Shown: positions 23,753 to 33,524, numbered from the stretch's first letter. The stretch: 44,449 bases of DNA from an uncultured Akkermansia sp. (GCA_947631275.1 CANRKR010000010.1:1-44449); one strand, 5' to 3'. Numbers and translations are program-made. Notes: generated by a model from the sequence alone, not told the origin.

Positions 23753-24409
23753 ATGAAATGCCTCGTTCTCCTCTCCGGCGGTGTAGATTCCACCACAGCG
23801 CTGCATTGGGCATCCAGGAAGCATGAGGTGGTCGGCGCGCTCAGCTTTGACTACGGCAGCAACCACGCCGCGCAGGAACTTGTCTGTGCCCGTTATCAGG
23901 CGAATACACTAGGCATCCCTTTCCACAGCATCGATCTGCGTTCTCTCACTCCATACCTCACCAGCGCGCTTCTTTCCGGGGCGGGTGCCGTTCCGACCGC
24001 AGACTACTCCGAGCGGAACATGAAGCAAACGGTCGTCCCCTTTCGCAATGGCATTTTCCTGGCCATCGCCGCCGGCGTGGCGGAGAGTGCCGGCGCCGAA
24101 GGCATCGTCATCGCTGCGCACACAGGAGATCACGCTATCTATCCAGACTGCCGTGAATCCTTCATGCAAGCCATGCAGCAAGCCATCGCGCAAGGCACAT
24201 ACGCCGAGCTTTGCCTACTCCGCCCTTTCATTTCGATGAGCAAAGGCGAAATCGTGACGTTGGGCGCGAAATTGGGTGTGGATTTTGCACACACATATTC
24301 CTGCTACTGCGGCGGAGAAACACATTGTGGACTCTGCGCCACCTGCCGCGAGCGGAAAGAGGCCTTCCGCACCGCTGGCATCCAGGATCCCACCCCCTAC
24401 CTCGCTTAG
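23753..24409 (+). CDS. queC: 7-cyano-7-deazaguanine synthase QueC
   Basis: 218 residues. The PP-loop motif S8-G-G-V-D-S13 binds ATP. The C-terminal zinc knuckle has cysteines near 184/186, 192, 195 and 198 (CGLCATC). QueC converts 7-carboxy-7-deazaguanine to preQ0, which QueF then reduces. QueD, QueE and Tgt are not in the window. The gap to miaB is five bases. Confidence 0.94.
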   Translation: MKCLVLLSGGVDSTTALHWASRKHEVVGALSFDYGSNHAAQELVCARYQANTLGIPFHSIDLRSLTPYLTSALLSGAGAVPTADYSERNMKQTVVPFRNGIFLAIAAGVAESAGAEGIVIAAHTGDHAIYPDCRESFMQAMQQAIAQGTYAELCLLRPFISMSKGEIVTLGAKLGVDFAHTYSCYCGGETHCGLCATCRERKEAFRTAGIQDPTPYLA

Positions 24410-24414
24410 CATCC

Positions 24415-25776
24415 ATGCCTGCCCTCTACCTCAAAACCTACGGCTGCCAGATGAACGAACGGGACTCGGAACAGGTCGCCGCCGATTTCCTCGCAGCCGG
24501 GTACTCGCTCGCATCCTCTCCTGAGCAAGCGGATGTGGTGCTCATAAATACTTGTTCCGTGCGAGAAAAGGCTGAGCTGAAAGCCCTCGGAAAAATGGGG
24601 ATGATCATGGCTTCCTCCGGAGCACAATTTCACACAGTTTACGGTATCATGGGCTGCATGAGCCAGAGCCTCGGACGTGAGCTCTTCCGCGAGCTGCCTC
24701 GACTGGATGTCGTCATCGGCACCCAACGCTACCACCGTGTGCTGCCTCTCTGTGATTCTCTTCTCAAAGAGCGTCTTTCTTCTCCCATTGTCAAACCCAT
24801 GCGCCGCGGAGCTCAACTCTGTGAAACGGATCCTGCCCCGCGCTCACAAGACCTTATTCGCGACCATCTCCCTCCCCACGGCAGCTGCTCAGCTTTCGTC
24901 TCCATTATGCAGGGGTGCGACATGCACTGCTCCTACTGCATCGTTCCCTCCACCCGCGGGGAAGAACGATCCCGTCCCATGAAGGATATCCTTACCGAAG
25001 TGCGGAGCCTGGTAGAACAAAACGGCGTCAAGGAAGTGACGCTCCTCGGACAAATTGTGAACCGCTACGGACGCGAGGAACCGCTTGTGGAGGGGCGCAG
25101 CGCCTTCGTGCGCCTACTGGAGGCTGTGCATGAAATCTCTGGTCTGGAACGCATTCGCTTCACTTCGCCACATCCCATTGGTTTCCGTGAGGATCTCGTT
25201 CGAGCTTACACCTACCTGCCGAAACTCTGCAGCCACATCCATTTCCCCATGCAGAGCGGAAGCGACCGCATCCTCCGTCTCATGCGCCGCCCCTACAAGC
25301 AAGCCAAGTACCTCGAACTCTGCCACGCCATGCGTGCCGCTCGCCCGGATCTCGCCATCACCACGGATATCATCGTGGGTTTCCCCGGTGAGACGGAGGA
25401 GGACTACCTGCTCACCCGCAATGCCGTGGAGGAGGTGCAGTTCGACAACGCATTTATCTTCCAATATTCCCCCCGCCGCGGCACCCCGGCAGCAGAGATG
25501 CCGAATCAAATTTGCCTGCGAGAAAAAGAGGCGCGTAACCACGACCTGCTTGAGCTCGTCAACCGCATCGCCACCGCTCGCAACGCCGCCTTAGTCGGCT
25601 CCACTCAGCTCGTTCTCGTGGAAGGCCCCAGCAAAACCAACCCTGACCGCTTACAGGGTCGTTCCCCCCAGAACAAACCTATCGTCATCACTTCCGGCTC
25701 TCCCATCGTCGGCTCTATCGTCCCCGTCCGCATTGAAGAATCTACCGGTTTCACTCTCTACGGTACCGCTATCTGA
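24415..25776 (+). CDS. miaB: tRNA-2-methylthio-N6-dimethylallyladenosine synthase MiaB
   Basis: 453 residues from an ATG five bases after queC; the frame extends upstream but inside queC. The N-terminal cluster ligands are C11 (KTYGCQMNERDS), C47 (NTCSVREKAE) and C81 (GCMSQ). The radical-SAM triad is C168-x3-C172-x2-C175. A TRAM domain occupies the last 60 or so residues. MiaB adds the methylthio group to i6A37 of tRNAs reading UNN codons. The usual LGQNVNSYG block reads LGQIVNRYG here. It is the last gene of the tRNA operon. Confidence 0.93.
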   Translation: MPALYLKTYGCQMNERDSEQVAADFLAAGYSLASSPEQADVVLINTCSVREKAELKALGKMGMIMASSGAQFHTVYGIMGCMSQSLGRELFRELPRLDVVIGTQRYHRVLPLCDSLLKERLSSPIVKPMRRGAQLCETDPAPRSQDLIRDHLPPHGSCSAFVSIMQGCDMHCSYCIVPSTRGEERSRPMKDILTEVRSLVEQNGVKEVTLLGQIVNRYGREEPLVEGRSAFVRLLEAVHEISGLERIRFTSPHPIGFREDLVRAYTYLPKLCSHIHFPMQSGSDRILRLMRRPYKQAKYLELCHAMRAARPDLAITTDIIVGFPGETEEDYLLTRNAVEEVQFDNAFIFQYSPRRGTPAAEMPNQICLREKEARNHDLLELVNRIATARNAALVGSTQLVLVEGPSKTNPDRLQGRSPQNKPIVITSGSPIVGSIVPVRIEESTGFTLYGTAI

Positions 25777-25955
25777 TTCTTTTGGAAATCCCATCTGCCG
25801 GGGAGGACAGTTGTTCCTGTTCGACGTTCAACGCCCTTCGCGACTTGTTTCGAATATAGGATGCTTCGCAGTGCCAAGAATCGGGAAACATGCGAACGTC
25901 GCCATTCCCCACACCGTACCCTTTTTCCCTAGTGGTTAGCGCGCACGTTTTGAGC

Positions 25956-25984
25956 TTGACTTAGCGTGAGCACAGACCCAGAAT
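25956..25984 (+). promoter_or_regulatory. Promoter of the Deg protease operon
   Basis: TTGACT (25956-25961), 17 bp, CAGAAT (25979-25984). The first in-frame ATG (25983) overlaps the -10 itself, so it cannot be the start if this promoter is used. A GTG seven bases after the -10 fits. No other signal was seen in the 206 bases after miaB. Confidence 0.6.
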
Positions 25985-25991
25985 GAGGAGC

Positions 25992-27740
25992 GTGAAATCC
26001 CTTTTTTTGATTCCATCTGCGCTGGTTTTTTGCGTCGTTTGTTCCGCTCAGCAGACGGATCAGGCTCCCGTCCCTCCGGTTCCTCCGATCACACCATCCG
26101 AGTCAGAGGAACAGCCGGACGTTCGTGCGGCAGAACCGGAACAACCGACACCTGTCGAAACTAAGGCTGAGCAACCGGCCGAACAAGTGCCAACACCTGC
26201 TGAACCGAAGGAGGAACCGGTTCCTCAAGTGAATCCCGATCCCTCACAAAACGCAGAGGGAGAGACGAAGAATGGACTGAATGCCGAAACGCCGACGGGG
26301 GAGAAATCGTCGGCAGAGAAGAAACAGGAAAATCCGGTGAAAGTAACAGCTGCATACCGCGGTATCGTAAAAATTGAAGTCGCCAAGCGACTGCCGGACT
26401 ACAAAATCCCATGGCAAGCGGGGCAGTTCGGGCGCGGTAGCGGCACGGGCTTCATGGTAGCGCCCGGCGTGTTCATGACGAATGCCCATGTGGTGGCGGA
26501 TGCTGAGCGAATTTATGTATCGCCATATGCGGATGCGCGCAAGATACCGGCGAAGGTTAAATACGTGGCGCACGATGCGGATTTGGCGCTGGTAGAGGTG
26601 GAAGACAGCAGCGCCTTCGCGGATGTGCCCTATCTGGAATTCAGCAAGAGCATGCCGCACCTGGAGGACGAAGTACGCGCCATCGGCTACCCCATCGGCG
26701 GAAACCGACTTTCGGTAACGCGTGGCATCATTTCACGCATCGACACCATACCGTACGCACATCCCCAGAATGACTCGCACCTCATCGTGCAGATCGATGC
26801 TGCCATCAACCCCGGCAACAGTGGAGGCCCCGTGCTGATGGGTGACAAGGTGGTGGGTGTGGCTTTTCAGGGACTGATGCAGGCAAACTCCACGGGCTAT
26901 ATGATACCGCTGCCGGTGATCAACCGCTTTTTGCAGGATGTGAAGGATGGACGCTACGACCGTTACGTTGAAATAGGAGCAGAGTTCTTCCCGATGGAAA
27001 ACCCGGCAATGCGCAAGCATTTTGGTTTGCCGGATGATGCCATGGGGGCGCTGGTGGGCGAGGTTGTGCGCGGCAGCAGCTGCGACGGAAAGTTAAAGAT
27101 CGGGGATGTGGTACTGGCGGTGGACGGTCACCCGGTGGATAGCTCCGGCATGATTGAGCTTGACGGCGAGCGCGTGAAGTTGGAGGAACTGGCCGAACGC
27201 GCCTTCAACGGCGATTCCATCACTTTCTCCATCCTGCGTGCCGGCACACCCGCAGAGGTGAATGTCACTCTTCAGCCACTTCCCGCAGCTGCCGGCATCA
27301 CCGGAAACGCGTACGATGAGCTGCCGCGCTATGTGCAGTTCGCCGGGATGATCTTCCAACCCCTGCAGCGCAATGTCATCGCTGCCCACGACCTCAATCC
27401 CGTGAATTTCATCGTGGAAATGGAAGATTTCCTGCAGCGTGGCGGCTGGCGAGAGAAAGAGGATATCGTGGTGCTCACGACTGTGCTGGCAGATGAGCTC
27501 AATGCGAGGTTCGATGACTATGGTTCGCGCGTGGTGACAAAAGTGAACGGTCACCCGGTGAAGGGATTAAGCCATCTCTACAGCCTGCTCTATCCTGCTG
27601 CCGAGGAGGAACGACCGGAGTTCACCGTGATTGAGTTCAAGGATGCGCCGCGGCCCTTCGTAGTAGAGAACGCCGCCTTGCAGGCAGGGCATGCCCGTAT
27701 CTCTGCCGGCTATAATATCCCACAGCCCTCGCGCCTGTGA
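25992..27740 (+). CDS. Deg/HtrA-type periplasmic serine protease with PDZ domain
   Basis: 582 residues from the GTG at 25992, chosen from the promoter and because it gives a neat signal peptide (VKSLFLIP...VCSA). A Pro/Glu-rich linker (about 20-105) follows. The trypsin-like domain has an intact triad: His166 (TNAHVV), Asp197 (DADLAL) and Ser277 (GNSGGP). A PDZ domain (about 320-420) follows, then a second PDZ-like region (about 440-580) resembling plant-type Deg proteins. Such proteases degrade or chaperone misfolded envelope proteins. The next gene, 42 bases on, is an inactive lipoprotein paralogue. Whether it is a true DegP orthologue is unclear. Confidence 0.86.
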   Translation: MKSLFLIPSALVFCVVCSAQQTDQAPVPPVPPITPSESEEQPDVRAAEPEQPTPVETKAEQPAEQVPTPAEPKEEPVPQVNPDPSQNAEGETKNGLNAETPTGEKSSAEKKQENPVKVTAAYRGIVKIEVAKRLPDYKIPWQAGQFGRGSGTGFMVAPGVFMTNAHVVADAERIYVSPYADARKIPAKVKYVAHDADLALVEVEDSSAFADVPYLEFSKSMPHLEDEVRAIGYPIGGNRLSVTRGIISRIDTIPYAHPQNDSHLIVQIDAAINPGNSGGPVLMGDKVVGVAFQGLMQANSTGYMIPLPVINRFLQDVKDGRYDRYVEIGAEFFPMENPAMRKHFGLPDDAMGALVGEVVRGSSCDGKLKIGDVVLAVDGHPVDSSGMIELDGERVKLEELAERAFNGDSITFSILRAGTPAEVNVTLQPLPAAAGITGNAYDELPRYVQFAGMIFQPLQRNVIAAHDLNPVNFIVEMEDFLQRGGWREKEDIVVLTTVLADELNARFDDYGSRVVTKVNGHPVKGLSHLYSLLYPAAEEERPEFTVIEFKDAPRPFVVENAALQAGHARISAGYNIPQPSRL

Positions 27741-27782
27741 GTTCTTTTTCTTAAATTGTCTGCTTCTCCCCGAAATCAACCG

Positions 27783-29387
27783 ATGAAAACTTCCCCTTGC
27801 ATCCTGTCAACAGCCCTCGTCTCAGCTCTCTTTTTCTCCCTGAGCGCCTGCAAACCAACCCCTCGCACTGCCAACAAACAACCAAAAACCGACCAGGGGC
27901 AAACCGCTCCTTCCTCTGCTCAATCGACAATGTCCGGGTCGGGTGCCGCAGGGCAACTCTCCTCCGTGAAACAGCCTCTTGCCGCCCAGGACGTGGGTCT
28001 GCTCTACGTTGATTCCGTCCGCCAGGGCTTCGACATACTGCGCCCCTGGGAGAAAGGAAAAACGAACCGCTCCCACGCCATGGGGGTCTATCTAGGCAAC
28101 GGGCGCGTGCTGACGGCGGATGAAGTGGCAAAGGACGCCACCTATATTGAACTGAGCCTGCCGGACGAGACACGGCGAGTGCCCGCGAAAACTCTCAAGC
28201 GAGATGAGGCGTTGGGACTGGCTATGCTGGGAGTGCAGCATGAAAAAGACGCCGATATCTTTGATAAAGTGAAGGCACACGAGCTCGGCGCTCCGCTCTC
28301 CCCGGGCAGCGAGGCGACCCTGCGTACTCTGATCAACAGAATCATCCCCGTGCAGGTTCCCATGGTGGTGGAGAGTGTGGATGACAGCGGCCTGTTGCCC
28401 CGGTTGAGCATGCGCGTACGTGGTGGCACATTGCCCCAGGGCACGCGGCAAGGACTACCCGTGCTGCGGGATGGACGCGTGGCAGGCCTCGTAATGGAGC
28501 GCGATTCGGAAGATCAGACGGTAAGCGTGCTGAATGCTGAGTTGCTGCGGCGTTTCCTGATGGGGCGAGAGGAGGAAACGATCGTGCCCGTGCTCGGCAT
28601 TCGCTTTTCGCTGTTGGATGACCCTGCGTTTCGCCGCTATCTCCGTTTGTCGCCGGACACAGGGGGATTGTATGTGAGTAAAGTTTTGCCTCTCGGGGCG
28701 GCGGAAGCTGCCGGCCTGAAGGAGGGTGATGTTGTCGTCTCAATCGCCGGCATTCCCATTGATGCTCTCGGTCGTTGTAAGCACCCGGTCTACGGTCTCA
28801 TCTCGGCTGACACGATGCTGCGCAGCCTCAAACCCAATGGAGAAACGCTCAAGCTGGGTATAAGTCGCGGGGGAGAACCGAACGAGGTCATTGTCAAACT
28901 CAATCGCGATGCCGTAGAAAAAGGCCCTGTCCCCGAGGAAAAGGAGGGCATTGCCCCGCGTTATATTCTCTGGGGAGGGTTGCTCTTCCAGCCTTTCACC
29001 TCCACCTACGCCGAGGCGCTCCGCCGCCGCGGCAATGGGCTGCCACTTCCCTTCCTGCGCCTGCTGGATCGAGAGAAAGAGCTGATTAAAGAAAAACGCC
29101 GGGATGTTGTGGCCCTGACACTCATTATTCCAACTCCCGCCACGTTGGGCTATGAAAATCTCGGCTTCTGCATCGTGGAAAAGGTGAATGGCAAACCTGT
29201 GCGGAGTTTTTCCCAATTCGCCGATTTGCTGGATGAGCCCACAGCCGACGGCATCGTCGAGCTTTCCATCACTCGCGCACCCTACTCGATCTACATTGAT
29301 CGACGCGCCGCCGAAGCCAGCAATGACACCATCCGTCGCCGAGCCATCCCCCGTCTCCGCCGTCTGGAGGAACAGAAGAGTGAGTGA
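27783..29387 (+). CDS. Lipoprotein paralogue of the Deg protease lacking the catalytic triad
   Basis: 534 residues from the ATG at 27783, which gives a clear lipoprotein signal ending L-S-A-C (an in-frame start at 27756 would spoil it). It aligns with the preceding protease through protease, PDZ and C-terminal PDZ-like regions (KVNGHPVKGLSHLYSLL against KVNGKPVRSFSQFADLL). The triad is gone: His to Glu114 (LTADEV), Asp to Ala143 (RDEALGLAML), Ser to Gln223 (TRQGLPVL). The frame is intact, so it is a maintained pseudoprotease, perhaps a membrane-tethered adaptor, chaperone or regulator of its neighbour. Co-transcription is likely. It converges with alr. Confidence 0.8.
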   Translation: MKTSPCILSTALVSALFFSLSACKPTPRTANKQPKTDQGQTAPSSAQSTMSGSGAAGQLSSVKQPLAAQDVGLLYVDSVRQGFDILRPWEKGKTNRSHAMGVYLGNGRVLTADEVAKDATYIELSLPDETRRVPAKTLKRDEALGLAMLGVQHEKDADIFDKVKAHELGAPLSPGSEATLRTLINRIIPVQVPMVVESVDDSGLLPRLSMRVRGGTLPQGTRQGLPVLRDGRVAGLVMERDSEDQTVSVLNAELLRRFLMGREEETIVPVLGIRFSLLDDPAFRRYLRLSPDTGGLYVSKVLPLGAAEAAGLKEGDVVVSIAGIPIDALGRCKHPVYGLISADTMLRSLKPNGETLKLGISRGGEPNEVIVKLNRDAVEKGPVPEEKEGIAPRYILWGGLLFQPFTSTYAEALRRRGNGLPLPFLRLLDREKELIKEKRRDVVALTLIIPTPATLGYENLGFCIVEKVNGKPVRSFSQFADLLDEPTADGIVELSITRAPYSIYIDRRAAEASNDTIRRRAIPRLRRLEEQKSE

Positions 29388-29417
29388 GGAAAAGCCTCGC
29401 CATGTCTCTTCGCCCTC

Positions 29418-30530
29418 TCATTTCTCTGGCACGTAAACGCGAGGAACGCGGGCAGAGATGGACGTGATAACGTTGCTCGGAATAGTTTTGGCTCGGGCCG
29501 TCAGTTCCTGCCAGGGCACATTGGAACCCATGATTTCCGCAATATCCCCGGGTTCCACCTTGTCCAGGTGAGTGACATCCACCATAATCTGATCCATGGT
29601 CACTCGACCAAGCACAGGGCAGTAGGAGCCGTTGAGGTAAACGCGCGCTCCGGTGTTGGAAAGATAGTGCAGGTAGCCATCCCCAAAGCCGATGCCGATG
29701 GTTGCCACGCGCGTGGGAGCGGTGGTGATGTAGGTGTGGTTGTAGGAAACGCCATGATTGTCCGGCAAGGTGCGCACGAGAGTGACTCGACTGTAGAGGG
29801 TGAGTGTGTTGCGCAGTTCTTTGTTGTAAGGAGACGGCATGGGAGAATAGCCGTAGAGCACACGTCCGAGACGCACCATATTGGTACATGGAACATTGTA
29901 ATTGAAGACCGCCGAGCTGCTGCACAGGTGGCGATAGTCGAAACTCATCTTCTCGGAAAGCTGTCCCACAGCTCGCTCAAAGGAAGCGATCTGGCGGTGG
30001 GTGAAGGAAATGTCCTCACTCGCCGCTGAGAGGTGAGAAAACACTCCCTCAATGTGCAGCATTTCGCAGTGCGGCAGCACCTCAATGAGCTCCTCAATTC
30101 CCTGCGGCAGGAGTCCGGCGCGTCCCATACCGGTGTCGATGCTCAGATGCAGGTGCACTTTTTTGTTGTACAGGCGTCCCAGAGAATTGAAATGCTTTGC
30201 TTCTTCCGGGCTCGATAAAGCCGCTCGCCAATCATTCTGCACGATGGCATCCCGCTCTGCCGGAAAACAGGGGCCGATGATAAAGGGGCAAGTCTTGCAC
30301 CCCGCTGCCTGCACCCGTGCCGCTTCGGCAATTGTCGCCACTCCAAAGAAGGGAATGTCTTCTTCATCAAGGGCGCGCGCCACGCCTTCCAACCCGTGAC
30401 CGTACGCTTCCGCCTTCACAATAGGCATGCGCATATGGTTGGGCAGCGCCCGCTGCACCACGCGCAGATTGTGCTTCATGGCGTCGGTATCCACCTCTGC
30501 CCACACACGATACAATTTCGGCGATGTCAT
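29418..30530 (-). CDS. alr: Alanine racemase (PLP-dependent)
   Basis: 370 residues, the normal length. The PLP lysine is K39 in [31 protein letters not shown] and IGFGDGY are family blocks of the barrel, cofactor and active-site regions. The enzyme interconverts L- and D-alanine and so feeds the D-Ala-D-Ala used by MurF. It is monocistronic on the minus strand, with its own promoter six bases from the ATG. Confidence 0.94.
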   Translation of the reverse strand: MTSPKLYRVWAEVDTDAMKHNLRVVQRALPNHMRMPIVKAEAYGHGLEGVARALDEEDIPFFGVATIAEAARVQAAGCKTCPFIIGPCFPAERDAIVQNDWRAALSSPEEAKHFNSLGRLYNKKVHLHLSIDTGMGRAGLLPQGIEELIEVLPHCEMLHIEGVFSHLSAASEDISFTHRQIASFERAVGQLSEKMSFDYRHLCSSSAVFNYNVPCTNMVRLGRVLYGYSPMPSPYNKELRNTLTLYSRVTLVRTLPDNHGVSYNHTYITTAPTRVATIGIGFGDGYLHYLSNTGARVYLNGSYCPVLGRVTMDQIMVDVTHLDKVEPGDIAEIMGSNVPWQELTARAKTIPSNVITSISARVPRVYVPEK

Positions 30531-30536
30531 GCACGC

Positions 30537-30565
30537 ATTCTACACGCCCAAGCGCACAAAATCAA
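30537..30565 (-). promoter_or_regulatory. Promoter of alr
   Basis: On the minus strand TTGATT (30565-30560), 17 bp, TAGAAT (30542-30537), then six bases to the ATG at 30530. This predicts a leaderless transcript. Confidence 0.7.
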
Positions 30566-30649
30566 GCCCTGCCGAAAGTACACGCGTTTCGGATACAGGC
30601 GCCCCGTGCCCTGTCCGTTCGCCGTTCTGCACAGGCTTGACAGACATGG

Positions 30650-30655
30650 TAAAAT
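30650..30655 (+). promoter_or_regulatory. -10 element of the M3 peptidase gene
   Basis: TAAAAT lies six bases before the ATG at 30662, matching the leaderless layout seen elsewhere. The best -35 at 17 bp is a poor CTGCAC. A TTGACA at 30637-30642 is only seven bases away, too close to act with this -10. Confidence 0.45.
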
Positions 30656-30661
30656 GAGAGC

Positions 30662-32749
30662 ATGGTACAGGCTTATTTAGAGAAGACAACGGAGATTCGA
30701 TGGTCAAAGCTCACGCCGGGGAAAGCACGCAAGGAAATTCCTCTGGCGCTGGAAATGGCACGGGCGGCGATTGAAAAGATATGCGAAGTGGAAGAGCCGA
30801 CCTATGAAAACACATTCGGCGCGCTCGATAAGAGCGACGAAGCGCTGAACATGGGGTGGCAGAGACTGAGCCACCTGCGCAACGTGTGCGACACGCCGGA
30901 GTTGCGGGAGGTGCTGGCAGAGCTGATGCCGCAGGTGGTAACGTATTCTGTGGAGATACTCCTCAATGAGCGTCTTTATTCGGTGCTCAAGCGCGCGGCG
31001 GCGCAAGACTGGGTTTGTGAGCTTTCTGCTGTGCAAAAGCGTTACGTGGAGGAAACCCTCGCAGCCTTCAAGGAAAACGGGGCAGAGTTGGGAAAAGAGC
31101 AGAAAAAGCGCATCGGAGAAATCACCACGCGCCTTGCAGAGCTTTCGCGCACTTTCGGTGAACGCGTGCTGGATTCTACAAATGCCTGGGAGCATATCGT
31201 GCGCGACGAAGCAGAGTTGGACGGGCTGCCGGAATCCGCCCGGGAAGCCGCCCGCTGCGATGCTCTGGCTAAAGGCTATGGCACTGAGGAGGAGCCGGTC
31301 TGGCGGTTTACTCTGCAGTTCACCTCGACGCGACCGGTGCTGACCTACGCGCATAGCGAGGCGCTACGCCGCGAGGTGTGGGCGGGTCTGCAAACGCGCG
31401 GCGCTGGCAAGTACGATACTCAGGATCTGATTCGCGAGATGCTGGAATTGCGGGCGGAAAAGGCGCATCTGCTCGGCTTCGGGAGCTACGCGGATTACGT
31501 GACTTCCCGGCGCATGGCGGGCAGTGGCAAGCGAGCGTTGGAATTTATCAATCAGCTGCACGACGAAGTGCACGCGGCGTACATAGAAGAGCAAGAGTCC
31601 GTGCGCGTCTTTGCAGAGCGAGCTGCCGCCAAAACGATTGACCGCATGCTGCCGTGGGATGTCGCCTATCGCACCGAGCAGCTGCGCCGCGAGAAATATG
31701 ACTTTGACGCCGAGCAACTGCGTTCCTATTTTCCCATGCAGCGCGTGCTGCGCGGGATGTTTTCCATCTACGAGGAGCTCTACGGCATTCGCATTACGGA
31801 GCGCCCCACGCATTTTCGAACGCCGGGAGACCACAAGAAGGCGTCGGCAAATTCCGTGGAGGTGTGGCACCCCGAGGTGATGTTCTTCGAGATCCACGAT
31901 GAGCAAAGCGGGGAACATCTGGCCTCCTTCTATGCGGATTGGTACCCGCGTGAAAGCAAACGGGGTGGGGCATGGATGGATTGCCTCATCTGTGGGCGTC
32001 CGCCGGTGGATGGCAATCCGAGATGCCCACATATCGCGCTGATGTGCGGCAATCTGAGTCGGCCGGTGGGAGACAAGCCAGCCCTGCTGAACCATGAGGA
32101 AGTTGTGACTATTTTTCACGAGTTCGGACACCTGCTGCACCAGGCACTCAGTGAGGTGGAGATTTCATCTCTTGCGGGGTGCAATGTGGCGTGGGATTTT
32201 GTGGAGTTGCCCAGTCAGATCAATGAAAACTGGACCTGGCAGAGCGAGGCGCTGGATCGCATCGCGCAGCACTATGAGACCGGCTCCCCACTCCCGCCGG
32301 AAATGAAAAAAAAGATGCTGGAAGCGCGTAATTTCGGCAGTGCAACGGCGTTCATGCGCCAGCTATCTTTCGGCAAGCTCGACCTGGAGCTGCATCAGCA
32401 CACTGCACGTTACGCCGGGCGCGATATCGAGGAGATTGACCGCGAGATTCTCTCCACCTACCGCGTGCCGCTCGCGCGAGAAGGCAACAGCATGCTGCGC
32501 GCCTTCACGCATATTTTTGACGGCGGGTATGAGGCCGGGTATTATTCCTACAAATGGGCTGAGATGCTGGAGGCGGATGCCTTCACCCGTTTCCTCAACG
32601 AGGGCATCTTCAACCCGAAAACCGGGCGAGATTTTCGCCGTTGCATTCTTTCCCGCGGCAACAGCGAGCCCCCCGCCAGACTCTTCCGTGATTTCATGGG
32701 GCGTGACCCCGATACGAAAGCCATGCTCATCCGCGCAGGGATCAAATGA
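30662..32749 (+). CDS. prlC: M3-family oligoendopeptidase (oligopeptidase A / thimet type)
   Basis: 695 residues, the normal length for oligopeptidase A and Dcp-like M3 enzymes. The zinc site is H486-E487-F-G-H490 with the third ligand Glu515 in WDFVELPSQ. The family block WMDCLICGR and the C-terminal YYSYKWAEMLEADAF are present. There is no signal peptide, so it acts in the cytoplasm on short peptides, for example signal-peptide fragments. The gene symbol is by family; dcp is an alternative. It is divergent from alr. Confidence 0.85.
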   Translation: MVQAYLEKTTEIRWSKLTPGKARKEIPLALEMARAAIEKICEVEEPTYENTFGALDKSDEALNMGWQRLSHLRNVCDTPELREVLAELMPQVVTYSVEILLNERLYSVLKRAAAQDWVCELSAVQKRYVEETLAAFKENGAELGKEQKKRIGEITTRLAELSRTFGERVLDSTNAWEHIVRDEAELDGLPESAREAARCDALAKGYGTEEEPVWRFTLQFTSTRPVLTYAHSEALRREVWAGLQTRGAGKYDTQDLIREMLELRAEKAHLLGFGSYADYVTSRRMAGSGKRALEFINQLHDEVHAAYIEEQESVRVFAERAAAKTIDRMLPWDVAYRTEQLRREKYDFDAEQLRSYFPMQRVLRGMFSIYEELYGIRITERPTHFRTPGDHKKASANSVEVWHPEVMFFEIHDEQSGEHLASFYADWYPRESKRGGAWMDCLICGRPPVDGNPRCPHIALMCGNLSRPVGDKPALLNHEEVVTIFHEFGHLLHQALSEVEISSLAGCNVAWDFVELPSQINENWTWQSEALDRIAQHYETGSPLPPEMKKKMLEARNFGSATAFMRQLSFGKLDLELHQHTARYAGRDIEEIDREILSTYRVPLAREGNSMLRAFTHIFDGGYEAGYYSYKWAEMLEADAFTRFLNEGIFNPKTGRDFRRCILSRGNSEPPARLFRDFMGRDPDTKAMLIRAGIK

Positions 32750-32822
32750 CGCAGCAAGATGCCGACGCCGAACTTCCGTAATTCGGACCCCTTCGGAGAC
32801 GGTTGCCCGGGGGAATTGCCGC

Positions 32823-32851
32823 TTGACTCCGCAGCGTGTGCATGTTAGTCT
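32823..32851 (+). promoter_or_regulatory. Promoter of the 221-residue lipoprotein gene
   Basis: TTGACT (32823-32828), 17 bp, TAGTCT (32846-32851), then seven bases to the ATG at 32859. It supports this start within a frame that is open for 500 bases upstream. Confidence 0.65.
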
Positions 32852-32858
32852 GGCATCC

Positions 32859-33524
32859 ATGATGGGATGGTGTCGAATGACGATTCCAGCGCTTGCGCTG
32901 TTCCTCCTCGCAGGTTGCTCAAACTGGTGGCATATCGGGCAAAAACAGCAGCAGGAGAAAAATTCCTCGAAAGTTCCGCCGCCTCTCTACCTCGGCACGG
33001 TGCAACAGGTCTACGCAGCTCAGAAATTTGTCCTTCTGCGCATCATCGGACCCATGCCTTCCCCGGGGGCAACCCTCATCTCCCATCCGGCGGATGGCTC
33101 CAATTCGCGCATCGCCAATCTGCAAGTTTCGGAGGACAGTTCACCGCGCAACGGGATACTTGCAGCGGACGTGCGATCCGGTGTTGCCGTCGCCGGAGAT
33201 CGCGTTTTCCTTTACCGCAATATCTCCTCCGCTCCCTCCGACAAGGCCACTCCTTCCGTCAACACGCCGACGGAAAATTCGCCGCGCTATGTGCCGCCCT
33301 CTCCCGGAGTGAATTCCACTCCCGCATCGGAATCTCCGCAGCAGCTTCCACCCTCTTCCGAAGCAGCGGAAACAGGGCAGTCCACCGGCGCCTCGGCTCA
33401 GGAGGAACCAGCCCTTCAGTCGCGGGGATCCGACTCCAGATCCCCGGCTCCCCTTCCCGACCTTCCACAGGAGGTTCCCTCCTACATCCGGGATATCCCC
33501 GACGATGTCACCGGTTGGGATTGA
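32859..33524 (+). CDS. Proline/serine-rich lipoprotein of unknown function
   Basis: 221 residues from the promoter-supported ATG. The signal peptide ends in the lipobox L-L-A-G-C with Cys20. A folded part of about 100 residues (30-125, with PPPLYLGTVQQVYAAQKFVLLRI) may be a small beta domain. It is followed by a long disordered Ser/Pro/Glu-rich region ending in a short conserved-looking tail, VPSYIRDIPDDVTGWD. I do not recognise a family. The frame is open upstream into the M3 peptidase gene, but that part is not coding. Confidence 0.7.
   Translation: MMGWCRMTIPALALFLLAGCSNWWHIGQKQQQEKNSSKVPPPLYLGTVQQVYAAQKFVLLRIIGPMPSPGATLISHPADGSNSRIANLQVSEDSSPRNGILAADVRSGVAVAGDRVFLYRNISSAPSDKATPSVNTPTENSPRYVPPSPGVNSTPASESPQQLPPSSEAAETGQSTGASAQEEPALQSRGSDSRSPAPLPDLPQEVPSYIRDIPDDVTGWD

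Noticed and set aside
29388..29417. Search for a terminator between the pseudoprotease and alr genes
   Set aside because: Only a four-base stem (GAGG/CCTC) without a T-run is present, which is too weak to call.
30637..30642. TTGACA as the -35 of the M3 peptidase gene
   Set aside because: It is only seven bases from the TAAAAT -10, so it cannot work with it. No other -10 at the right distance was seen before the start codon.
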